Assembly: GCA_932294295.1 (NCBI GenBank)
Contig: OW028579.1
Coordinates: 6,470,370-6,534,369, forward strand
From: Alitta virens
Lineage: Eukaryota; Annelida; Polychaeta; Phyllodocida; Nereididae
DNA length: 64,000 nucleotides
Direction: 5' to 3'
Shown here piece by piece: positions 30,041 to 40,214 of the stretch. How positions within the stretch are numbered: the first letter of the stretch is position 1; every line of letters starts with the position of its first letter. The notes beneath the pieces are model-generated. The model worked only from the letters and a program-made list of their open reading frames with translations, did not search any database and had not been told where the DNA came from. The translations under genes and the position numbers were made by a program.

Positions 30041-33000
30041 TGTTACACACGCCCGCCCACTTGTCCGTAGAACCGTTGGACGGACATTGATGATAACAAA
30101 AACCCTTTTGAACTTCGTTCGCTGAAGGTTAAAAATTTGTTCAAAACAAAAAGTTGGAGGATACATATTTTTGTTTTAGTAATAAACGTTGAGAAAAACC
30201 AAAATATTTTGTTTGCTTATGTAAGATCGGGGCTTTTGTATGTTTGCATACCTGAACGGTGTTTTTTTTGGAGGCCCAGTCCTCTCAGCCAACGTGTGAG
30301 TTGTTAATGAAAGTGCAGAATGCCATGAACATGATGAAATAGGTAGAGAAACTGCACTTAACTGAACAAGTGAAAAAAAAATATATACATGTATTATATG
30401 CAGGCTTGGGTTCAAATATAAAAAAATATTACAATGTACATTGTATCTCTATAAAATTAAAGAGAGAAGTGGCCAAACAAATTCATGTAATGATACAATC
30501 TGTATTATGATATTATCATCACAATTGAAACATGTATCTCTTATAAATAATGTTTCCATTTTAATAACTTTTTTGGGTATATAATGGTTTGTGACCGCCA
30601 TAAGATATGAACAACACAACACAGTTACTGGTTCTGAAAGCAGAAAGAGTGGTGAAAGTACCTAGCTAATATTTCTTTCTATTAAAGAAAATAAAATTGA
30701 TGGTATTTAATGCAAAACTACAATTAATGTTAACTTACATTTTGCATTGAACTCTAAAGTTTGCTGTCGGATTATTAGTACATTTATTTTCCATGGAATA
30801 ATAATATTAATAATATTAAAAACAATACTTTCAAACTAAGATGGTGTGATTCGATGTTAATTGAATCAGCAAACAGAGATACACAAAAGGGATCTTTGAT
30901 ATGGAAATGGTTGAAAATGATTGTAATAAATCAGCAACAAGATATACTTGTGGCTCCCTCTATAGTCAAATTATTGTATTGAAGATGATGATATAATTTA
31001 CTCATTTATTCATAAATGCTAATTTTGCTGTGAATACAATTTTATGTTTAGATAATGCGGTTATTGGTCAACAATATTCAATTATTGACATTAGTATAAA
31101 GGTTTTTGTTATTGTAATCTGAAGTATTCAAGTATCGCACCTGATATTTTACTCAGTTTCACGAAGCCTACTCCCACGTACCCAGCACGAAAATTAAATA
31201 CAGAGTAGGCCCAAGTCTAATAATGATGAATTAAAAGCAATTTTGTTAAAATGACATATATAGAAGACATGTACAAAATTCTGAATGCTACTTTCATAAT
31301 CTAAGAATTGTAATATAGAGCCTGTAAATTTATTGTAAAATAGAACAAATTAAGATGCATTTAGATGTGAAAGTGGTGAACTTATAAATAATAAATTTAT
31401 AATTTATAAACTTTTAATGCCTTGTGCACACTATGCATGTTGTGGCATTGCTTACATGCATTAAACTTGTATTTTTTACATCTTTAATTTGCTAACTGTT
31501 ATTTTTGATTATTCCACTGTTTGCCCTTTTCATCCAATCAGAGGCCAAGATTCCAGAAGATAAGTTGTATATACCTGGGAGAATATGGTCACACTTGACT
31601 GGCTACAAGTTGTAGTAACAAAACACAGCAATCAAATGTCTTAAGGGGAGAACGTCATAAGCAAGTGATCAAACAACTACAAACAAAACAAGTGGCATAA
31701 GTTAGATAATGACCTTGTTTTCGTGTCATAATCTATCACTTAACTTGTATTGTTCACAGTTTTAATTTGCCAACTGTCTGTTATTTTTGTTAAATTGTTA
31801 TTGTTCACAGTTTTGCTAATCTAGTTTCTGTGATAGGATTAGGTAATTGTGGTGCTCATGCGTAATTGCATATTTGCAGTCAGCATTTGAAATTTAAGTT
31901 GCACATTAAGGATGCACATATGAGGTAGGTTCAGAATTTTACTGTGTCTTAATTCCTCTCATTATTAGACCTATTTAATTATTTGTTATAGATGTTGTAG
32001 ACATGTTTGTAGAGCATATTTCATGGATTTGCAGTATAGACCAACTTATTTTTAAGTCCATTTATTTCCTAAGTTTTGCAGTACTTTGAAATTATGAGAA
32101 TTCAGTATAATAAAATGCACTGAATGCTGTAAAGTTAAAATGATACCTGATTTAGTTACTAATATTTGATAATGACATGACTTATTCCAATATGAAATAT
32201 CTCTAAGAATATTTATATTATCAAGTGGTGTGCATTAAATTTAAAATTCTAATATTTGCTGATATTGTACAAGGGCAAATTATCATATTCCCCATATATT
32301 TTATCATAAGTACCTTATATTTACAGTGGAGCTTCCCTTTTTGCTAGACAAGTCAACCAAATGATATGTAGGATAGTCTTTGACTCTTTGTCTTGTCTTC
32401 AGATTCTGTTATTGATAAGGTTGAATAAATTGCACCACAGAAATTATGTATCTGGTGACTGCCATTGCATTGTTCTTAAATTATTGATTCTTTATTTTTT
32501 TTCAGGCAGCCTGAGGAAATACTTTCATTTGGTGATCACAAGATCGTTAGAAAACCTTGCAATGAGCAATCGATACAGCTGTATTTGTAACTTCATCTAG
32601 CCATCTACAGGTACATCGCTCAACTATACAGATTACAGGTGTGTATTCTTTTGCCATTTATTTTAATGATAATTTATATTCCAATCAAAGCCAAAAATAA
32701 TAAAGTAGTTTGTTCATTATGTGTTACAATTTAAGAACTGCGATACCTTATATTTTTTGGTGCCATTGCCTTTTAATACATGTCACATTAAAAAAATTGG
32801 AATTGAAATACTGCCAAATAAAGCTATATTAAAAAAAAACCCATGATTATATCATTATCAAACCTGTTAATGATTAAGTTGATGTTTTTTAATTATTGTA
32901 TTCATCATACAGCTATTCAGTGAACAAGTAAACTGTATACATTATATATTATATAACAGTATGATTTATTCCATATACATTTTTCATTTCTATCTTATTT

Positions 33001-33094
33001 TTTTTGTTTAGTGTTCTTCAATTTATCAACTTTGTACTTTCATATTATATCATGTTTATTCACATACCTTGGTGTACAATGTATTTTGTTATGT
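30041..33094. other. AT-rich stretch, no gene recognised
   Basis: At 30041-30150 there is a GC-richer fragment with GATAACAAAAACCC and a CTTCGTTCGCTGAAG hairpin (a probable retroposon end). Beyond that I see only AT-rich sequence. A phrase containing TTTAATTTGCCAACTGT occurs twice, near 31465 and 31745. A TTTTTTTTCAG acceptor-like site at about 32495-32505 followed by CTACAG|GTACAT near 32613 could mark an untranslated exon of the gene at 33132, but this is weak. Confidence 0.45.
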
Positions 33095-33131
33095 ACACGG
33101 TGTCACATGAGGTCAATACAGAGAGGCAGGA

Positions 33132-34880
33132 GTGAACAAGGTGTCAACACTGACACGGAGTGAGTACGGATGCCTTAGTATATATAGCACCGCCATCTTG
33201 AGAGAAGCATCATTCCGTCGCACGCCGTTCATCGTTGATCTTGAATTAATTGATTTATCGACCACTTCTCCTGAAGTACCTGCTGAAGCTGCAGTAACTG
33301 CTACTGCAGCTCCACCGCCACCTGCAGAAAAAGCGAAGAGGCACAAGAAAGAACCCCTGAACCTGACAGAAGACCAGGAACAAGATGTGGCTGACTGGTA
33401 TCGTTCCCAGGAGATGCTCTACAACCGGCGTCTTGCTCAATACAAGCGGATAGACATAAAATCCCGAATAATCGACCAGAAGGTGAAGGAGCTGTGTTGT
33501 ACAGCCCAGCAGCTGAAGACGTGGATCGACTCCATGCGGACATCAGTGGGGAAACTTACGGATCCAAGCAAGAAGCCTTCTGGTGGGGCGCCAGAATCCT
33601 GACAGACCGGGACAACTGGATCATGGACAATTTTGGCTATCTGGAAAGGCACATCAAGAGGGTTGATGCTGGGAAAAGGAAGAAAGGTGGGCAGCTTTCC
33701 CACAGCTTTCGGCCAAAAGCGCATCCACCAGCAACAGAGGTACCACTGAGGATGATGACACTTCTGATGCTGAGGTCATTGTGGATACTTCGGATGATGG
33801 TGGCAGGGATTCGAATACCAGCAGGTCCAAGGGTGGGCCTTACAAGGGCAGCAGTAGCAGCAGGAGCAAGACGGGGGCCCCTCCTCCAAGCAAGAAGACG
33901 TCCAGACGTCATCACGAGCCTCGTCATCATCATGAGTATGATGCATCCAGCCTTGCATGTAGTGGAGGTGGAATTGCTGCACAAGCTGTCACTCAAGTAA
34001 GTATACTGCTTCAGTTGTCGTGATAATCAGGATAATGTAATTGTAATCTTGCAGTTTAAAGTTGTAATTGTAATCTTGCAGTTTAAAGTTGTTATCTTTT
34101 CCATAGTAGAAAGTGGTAGCTTTGTTTCTTGGCACTTCCAGTGTTCACTGTATGGTGATGTGTCTTTTTCATTACATTGTCAATAATGCACATGCTGTTG
34201 CAGTTGCCATGTGACTTACTCTAATGTTGTGTTCTTTCCTATTTCCAGCTGATTGAAAAAGCCACCGATCTCCAGCGGGATATGCAGACCAAGTTGAGTC
34301 AGCCAAATGACTCAGCCAGCTTGTCTAAGAGGGTTTTCACGGACATGATATACCACGAGGTCATGCAGATGGACATGGACACTTGGTCGGATTACCAGGC
34401 CCAAGCGTTGCATCACCTTATGCAATTCATGCAGGACCAACAGCAACTGCAACAGCAACAGCAGTATCATCCGTTTGTGCCTCCTGTCCCTCATCAGCAG
34501 CAGTTTGTCCTTCCTGTTCCTGCTACTACAGGCAGTTCATCTGGCCCTTCTTTGCAGATGTTCCCTCAGCATTCTTCCAGCCCTGCTGCGCAGATGTTCG
34601 CTCATTCTTCCAGCCCTGCTGCCCAGATGTTCGCTCATTCTTCCAGCCCTGCTGCCCAGATGGACGCAGGAGCACATGTCGTCTGCCCCTTCTTCGTCTG
34701 TGCCTGCACCGATCCCCACTCATGCGACATCTTCGATGATCATAAGTCAGGCATGGTTGACTGCAGGTCCTTCGCACGGTCGTCCTTCCATGTCACCACT
34801 TGATTGTAGCACGCCTCAGAATGTTTCTCTGACCAGCTACTTGCTGAACACTAGTGTGGGGGGGGGGGAGGATGGTTGGT
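33132..34880 (+). pseudogene. MADF/Myb-like DNA-binding protein of a Harbinger transposon, frameshifted
   Basis: Residues from about 33345 (LTEDQEQDVADWYRSQEMLY) to 33560 resemble a MADF/Myb-like domain: a conserved Trp early, an LYN..L..YK helix, then LKTWIDSMRTSVGKL. In the element such proteins carry the transposase to DNA. The frame breaks near 33590 (stop at 33600 in the first frame; LTDRDNWIMDNFGYLERH continues in another) and again near 33715 in an AAAA run, after which DDDTSDAEVIVDTSDDGG and a Ser/Lys/His-rich tail follow. Exon 1 ends GTCACTCAA|GTAAGT at about 33996 and exon 2 starts at 34249 after TTTCCAG (LIEKATDLQRDMQTKL), with Gln-rich and three SSSPAAQMFAH-like repeats; a further frame change is likely near 34660. 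Two or three frameshifts indicate decay, though sequencing error is possible. Confidence 0.72.
34038..34092 (+). repeat. 27-bp duplication in the MADF-gene intron
   Basis: TAATTGTAATCTTGCAGTTT followed by AAAGTTG occurs twice head to tail. Each copy holds a TTGCAG acceptor-like site upstream of the true acceptor at 34248. A slippage product of no clear consequence. Confidence 0.9.
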
Positions 34881-35177
34881 GGTGATGACCATAACTCCTC
34901 CTTTTCGGTGCCGACGCCTCCAACTACCACAACATAGTAATGTTCACCTGCAAACAAACAATGAACTTTTATTAAACATACATTTAAAATGACATGTCAT
35001 TGTATTATTAAAATTACAGGCCATTGTATTATTATGTTATTTTTTTTACATGTAAACTGTATTGCAAACGTTTGCATGACAATAATTAAATGCTGTGTAT
35101 TTTTTGCACTTGTGTGCTGCAGATGTCTGAAGTGTCGTTTTAATTAAATGTTCAAACTTACATCATTCGTGTTGTTT

Positions 35178-35744
35178 TCAAATCTTGTCTTGTTGCCATG
35201 GTACACTCCCAGCTTCTGATTTGACGTAATTGACCAAGTATTGCCACATTTCCTTGGCTGCTCTGTTGGTGTTGCCTCTGTACACATCTCCCATGTCTGG
35301 TAGATTGGCATTCTCCCTCCATGCACCTGGGATGATCTTCTTGAAGCCACCCACATAATTCTTGAAGCCACCCACGTCTTCTGCAGTCAATTCAGCCAAC
35401 AGTTTTTCATACTGCGCATAAAGAAGTCTTCTTAGAAGCCAAGGTCGCACCCACATTCGCCTTCTTCTTCGTGCAGCACCAGCATTTTGTAATAAGTCAT
35501 CTTCATCAGTTGTAGTTGTGGCCCTCACTGCATCGTCTTGCAGTTTCTGTTCTTCTTGCAGAATTATACCATTTGCAGCAGTAAGTAGCTGGACTTGCAT
35601 GTCCAGGTACTTCACATCCAATTCCACCCTGTCATAGTGTGATAAAAACATATCCAATTCTTCTGTAGTAGCAGCAACACCTTTGCAGTATGGTAGTCCG
35701 AAGTGGAATGATGGACAGTGGAACCCAGCCAGTTTAAATACCAA
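35178..35744 (-). pseudogene. HARBI1-like transposase with in-frame deletion of the catalytic core
   Basis: The 188-residue frame holds the two ends of a Harbinger transposase. RRRRMWVRPWLLRRLLYAQY (about residues 93-112) and YEKLLAELTAEDVGGFKNY are the typical N-terminal part. PGAWRENANLPDMG, NTNRAAKEMWQYLVNYV and SVPWQQ are the typical C-terminus (released around residue 140 onward). The ~200 residues between them, with the DDE nuclease triad, are absent. The junction lies in a 15-bp direct repeat CTTGAAGCCACCCAC (present twice at about 35341 and 35362 on +), which gives GGFKNYVGGFKK and suggests microhomology-mediated deletion. The product cannot be catalytic; a DNA- or partner-binding remnant is conceivable. 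Confidence 0.82.
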
Positions 35745-35769
35745 TTTCAGAGCGATCCGGGTGAAAACC

Positions 35770-36010
35770 AGTTAACTCCGTAGTAAGATTGTAGTAAGAT
35801 CATGTAAAGATCGGGTATATCCGTGAAGGCTCCGTGTAACATCCGGTTCACTCCGCACTCATCCGGGACAGTGGTGTTACTTCTGGCAACAACCGTGGCT
35901 CATTCCTTGGTGCACCGGGCACCTCCGTGCACTGCCGTGTTTCAACTGTACATATCCGTGTAGCGACCGTATACATCCGTGTAATGGCCGTGTGTTGCTT
36001 CTTGTTGCCA
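35770..36010. repeat. CCGTGTA-type iterated motifs near Harbinger right end
   Basis: TCCGTGTAACATCCGG, ACCTCCGTGCACTGCCGTGT, ATCCGTGTAGCGACCG, ATCCGTGTAATGGCCGTGTG and similar recur at 10-25 bp spacing. Subterminal iterated motifs in this position are commonly binding sites of the transposase or its accessory protein; that role is inference here. Confidence 0.55.
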
Positions 36011-36106
36011 TCGTCTTGCCATCGTGTCCACACCACCAAATATTTCGTTTATTGACGTTTCCGACTTTTTCGCCCGGACCGCCCCGGATTGAAAGAAATT
36101 TCATTC

Positions 36107-36149
36107 CAGGACGCTCCGGTGTCTAATCCGGCTATGTGTGAAGGGGCCT
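36107..36149. repeat. right terminal repeat of the Harbinger element
   Basis: Ends GGCTATGTGTGAAGGGGCCT followed by TTA. Read inward from 36149 it is AGGCCCCTTCACACATAGCC, matching the general style of Harbinger termini (GGCC..TTCACAC). The partner terminus was not found. Confidence 0.65.
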
Positions 36150-36152
36150 TTA

Positions 36153-37113
36153 GACATATTCATTTATTAATTGTGATTACATTTTAACCAATTTCATTCA
36201 TTCATTAAGATTAATCTTAGCTACATTCATTCATTCATGTCAAGCCAAAATGATAAGGACTAGAGCTACAGGAGGCCAAATAAGTTGATAACAAAAAATC
36301 TTGGAAAATTCATATGTGGCGAAAAAAGTCTCAGGCTTACTGTTACCAAGGCATATTAGTTGATGATTTTACTTGGCTGTCCAAATAGAAAATTCACAGA
36401 AAGTCGATCTTTTCGATTTTGGAAATTTGGCCTGTTAAAATTGGGAGGTAGCAAAGCTAGTTTTTTAGCTATTGCAGTTGGGAACACACACCACTTCACT
36501 GGTTAATTCATAGCTGTGCTAATTTCTCTGAACAGACTTGTACATATACAAGTGATCAATCCCCCTTAGTTATTAATGTCAGAATTACAAACCAAACATA
36601 TGCCGAAAGCAGACGAAACACTGCAATGTTTGAATTTTTCCTGATTTCCCATTCCTATAAAAAATTATAACTAATAATAAGGGAGCAGCAACTTTTATAA
36701 AATTTAGTTACCCAAACTTGCACTTGGTATCGGCCGCCCTTGTCCTTAAAGAAAAAAAGAAAAAATGTACTTGTAGATTTTAGTGCATATGCCTAATCTA
36801 CCAATGTTCTAATAGCCTGAAAATTACATGTAGTGCATCGTGTGACTTGCATATACACTAGTACTTAAAAATGTTTTTAACTGCTTTATATAAATAGAAT
36901 AACTTAGAATTTAATGACCTCCCATGATTTTTTAAGTGCATTTGTCCGAATTTCATTTTACATTCATAACATATTGCCGCACTTAAAAAGAGGGGGGTTC
37001 ACAGTAAAAGTCACAAGAAGTGTCAATGCTACTACCAGCCCCTAAATGTTCTAGTTCATTGAACACGTGTATTTAAATAGCCTTTAGTAATATTCCATGT
37101 GCATTTTGACATC
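36153..37113. other. no gene recognised
   Basis: AT-rich sequence between the Harbinger terminus and the Tc1-like transposase remnant. The start of the Tc1-like element should lie here, but I could not find its terminal repeat. Confidence 0.45.
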
Positions 37114-37930
37114 ATGAGTGAAAGACAGCGCTTGACAATAGAGCAACATTGTCTCGCCATTGCAAAGCTTCAAAAGGGAAGTATGTCAACTGAAGTTGGT
37201 AATGAGTTTGGATGCTGCAGAGTTTCCTTCGCAGGTTGCTGCAGAGACACCAAGAACCTAGAAGTGTCACTCAATGGTCTTGGAGTAGTTAGTTAGTTAG
37301 TTAGTGTTATTGTTTAAAGCCTCATCAGCACCTGAGTGGGCTATGTAGAGGCTCTCTAGGGTAAGATTGATTATCTATAGTTGGTAGTAGAAACCAGAAG
37401 CATGTAAAAAATCAATAATTGTCTGTGTTGGGTAGCTGAAGCAGCTTGTGCAATGCGCACTGTCCTGTCTTGGAGTAGACGCCCTACTTCTGCCTCTGTG
37501 ATGATGACTGTTCATAACTGGATGATCAGTGTGAATCAACTGCAGACACATTTGACGGAGGTGAGATGGACTCCGGTGTCATGTCAGACCATTCGAAACT
37601 GGTTATTTAGAAAAGGGCTATGCTAGACAACCTGTAAGGGTACCAGATGACAATGCAAGACACAGGCATTATCATAACAGAGGGTCTGAGAACATTTGCA
37701 TTGGACGAAATGTCCCTGCTCGTCAAGTTGACATCGTCCCTGCACATCTGCAGGAGGCTCAGATGGAGTGGCCACACTCTACCAACTTCAGTCCCATGTC
37801 AAATCTATGGAATCCGCTTGGTTGTCACAGTGAACATGGTCACCGTGCACCTGTGACCTTAATGACCTACAAGTAACCCTTTAGGAGGAGTGCATTGCGA
37901 CACCACAGCGAATGGCCTATGAACATGTTA
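37114..37930 (+). pseudogene. Tc1/mariner transposase pseudogene
   Basis: Pieces of one transposase appear in order in different frames. MSERQRLTIEQHCLAIAKLQ and TEVGNEFGCCRVS (from 37114) are the first helix-turn-helix. QTHLTEVRWTPVSCQTIRNW (about 37540-37606) is the second DNA-binding part (VS-QTIRNWL). DDNARHRHYH (about 37647) corresponds to the DNARPH region of the catalytic domain. MEWPHSTNFSPMSNLWNPLG (about 37760-37820) corresponds to the EWP-YSPDLNPIEHLWD motif, with its acidic residue lost. EECIATPQRM is the end. Several frameshifts, stops, an internal deletion and an inserted retroposon (37289-37466) show it is dead. Confidence 0.85.
37289..37466 (-). mobile_element. short retroposon with (CTAA)n tail inserted in the Tc1 pseudogene
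   Basis: A 178-bp segment flanked by 12-bp direct repeats GTCTTGGAGTAG (37277-37288 and 37467-37478), which restore the transposase sequence when one copy is removed. On the minus strand it ends in CTAACTAACTAACTAA, as in retroposon tails. The body contains GCCTCTACATAGCCCACTCA. It has no A/B box, so it is a 5'-truncated SINE or LINE 3' fragment. Confidence 0.85.
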
Positions 37931-38452
37931 GCTCATCCAATTTGCCATAAGGAGAAATATACTGCAATGGTCAAGCTTTTTTCTTATTTATAAGGTATTA
38001 TTTGACTAATCATTTGTACTCAATTATTTAACCCAATGCAGCCTATTTGCCTACCAATGACATTTACTGACCCGGCCATGATATTCCAAAGCTTTCAAGG
38101 CTTATAGCTACCAAAATAGGTAGCCTAATGAAGATTTCGCGTTGTTGCTACCATTTTCCTAATGTCACTAAAGTAAATAATTGTTCATCTTTGAAAATAT
38201 TTATTTGAAACATTGCAAAATTTGTTTATCATAAATTTGCATTGATTCAGTCATAATTTTGGCGCTTCGGAAGCTAACAATGCTTTCCAGACAGGCTGCT
38301 TACTCGGCCCAGCATCTGCCTGCTGTTGCTACCATTGAACTAATATTGGATGAGCATTGACCCTTCAATGGCGAAGCAGCTTCACCATGGCCCAATTTGG
38401 CATGCTATTTGGGAATAAATTTGCAAATTGCAATTTAGTTCATAGATAAAGT
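37931..38452. other. no gene recognised
   Basis: AT-rich spacer between the transposase pseudogene and a SINE; nothing recognised. Confidence 0.5.
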
Positions 38453-38720
38453 ACAGCCCTCTAAGGCAAGTTCTTGCCGCTATCGAGGGTTGATTGATGA
38501 GATGAGAGAGAGGAGTCCACCAAAGTTATACATTTAGCCCATGGGTGGGATCTTTTACTTGCCTCAGCATAGACACCGAGTACAAAGAAGACCGCCAATT
38601 GAACATCTTATCTGAACGACATCCAGCTGGGATGTTGCTCATGAAGGGTGCCTGAGCCCGGGATTGAACCCGGGTCCTTCAGAAGAAAAGGCTATGTCTA
38701 ACCACTAGACCACCCAGCAT
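38453..38720 (-). mobile_element. full-length tRNA-derived SINE
   Basis: On the minus strand: head ATGCTGGGTGGTCTAGTGG with A box TGGTCTAGTGG (38712-38702) and B box GGTTCAATCCC (38670-38660), then the body with GTCTATGCTGAGGCAAGTAA, AAGATCCCACCCATGGGC and a distal AACCCTCGATAGCGGCAAG. Nearly collinear with 22340-22606. The tRNA head cannot be assigned to one amino acid with confidence. Confidence 0.88.
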
Positions 38721-38944
38721 ATAAATTACACAAGGTCCAGATGAACCAGTTCTGGTTCTGAATAAGTATGGTGACCACCGTAAGCTTTTCTAGACTCCAG
38801 CTATCACAGTACAATTTTGCCCACTCTTAACATGACCAATTGCTGGGCATACAGGTGGCTGACTCTGTAAGTTCTATAATGAGCTGGTGAGTGACAAGAG
38901 AGATCTGCTCAGAATATAATACTGGAGGCTGGAAAACTTGGCAA

Positions 38945-39480
38945 ATTGTAGTGCTTATTGCCACGGGTAACACAATGGCTTGCAATGCAACATGTACCAC
39001 CATGTGAAATTGTCTGCCAAACAGATTATCTTACACAGGAGGCTGTAGCATTTGTCATGGACAAAATATATCCTGATATAGGCTTTAGTCTGTACACAAT
39101 TGCAATTGATATATTTTGACAATGTTAAGTGCCATGCGTTTGTCATTATATTTTCAATATATAATTGAAGATCATTTTCAAGGAGGGCTGTGAAGAGATA
39201 TAAGGTGAAGTGTCCTGCACAGTCATCTGCCTTTACTCTGGTATCACATGTACTGCTTCCACCCCTTTTGTGGGAGGTACTTTTAGAATGCCTACTCTAA
39301 AAAAAATTGTAGTGATTATGCTACGGCTAACACAATGGCTTGCAATGCAACCTGTGAAATTGTCTGCCAATTGCATGGAATGCAATTTAACTTCCTCACT
39401 GCTACACACAAATAAATTTGATATGTGTCAAACTCTGTGTTAACCCTTTAGTTTGAGGTACTGCTCCCACCTTTATTCTA
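38945..39480 (+). repeat. pair of diverged direct repeats (AACACAATGGCTTGCAATGC)
   Basis: GTAACACAATGGCTTGCAATG at about 38969 and GCTAACACAATGGCTTGCAA at about 39327 begin two ~60-bp similar stretches ending GTGAAATTGTCTGCCAA. They are 350 bp apart. An ancient local duplication; no gene. Confidence 0.6.
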
Positions 39481-40214
39481 GGAGGCCCTTGAAAGTCCTG
39501 GGCCTCCACGTGGCAAGGGCAGCAACGCTGTGGATGAAGACCTTGAACCCCAGCGGCTAACACGGGACTCTGCACAAAGTGCACCATCTAGAGATTTTGT
39601 CTGTATATTGCAGGAAGGTCTACACAAAAAAATGCGGTATGACAATGTGTATTTTTACATGGTTAACAAATATGACAAGGTTATTTTGGAAGTTGTGAGA
39701 TTTAAAATTTCAATGCTCATAAGACAACCAACATAGGCTACCTGCTGATGCTCGCATGATGTTGCTAATGCTTGCCTAATCTTGGGTGCACATCATAATA
39801 GGTTATCAGCTTAAAAATTGCAGTTTAAATTCAATGATCGTTAAAGTTCTACACCAGTCCATACTTATATATGACCTCTTGCAGTTCATACTCAGCAAAA
39901 TAATGGACTGGTTCTATATATGACTAAAAAGCCTACAAACAAACAAACAAAAGTTGCGATGTTGTGTAACAAATAAGTGCCATGTGAATTTTCAGAACAT
40001 TATAAATCTGGTGTAACATTCTCTGATAGAGCCTTGTTGCTGTAGGAGGTGCTTGTAGGCAAATAATGACTTTATATCTATGAAAGATTGCAATTGGCAC
40101 CTATAAAAAATGTATATAAAATTTTGGGATATGGCTGATCTACTCGCCCATGTTATTTCACATGTATTATTGATGCTGCAAACTTTAAAACAAATGCAAA
40201 CAAATGCAGTGTGA

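Larger units (their letters stand above)
33095..36149. mobile_element. decayed PIF/Harbinger-type transposon
   Basis: It contains the two genes typical of this superfamily in convergent orientation: a MADF/Myb-like DNA-binding protein on + (33132-about 34880) and a HARBI1-like transposase on - (35744-35178), here deleted for its core. The right terminus, read inward, is AGGCCCCTTCACACATAGCC, next to TTA (36150-36152), fitting the 3-bp TWA target. Subterminal CCGTGTAAC-like motifs repeat at 35780-36000. No matching left terminal repeat was found near 33095 (only ACACGG/GACACGG motifs), so the left boundary is approximate and the left end may be lost. Confidence 0.8.
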
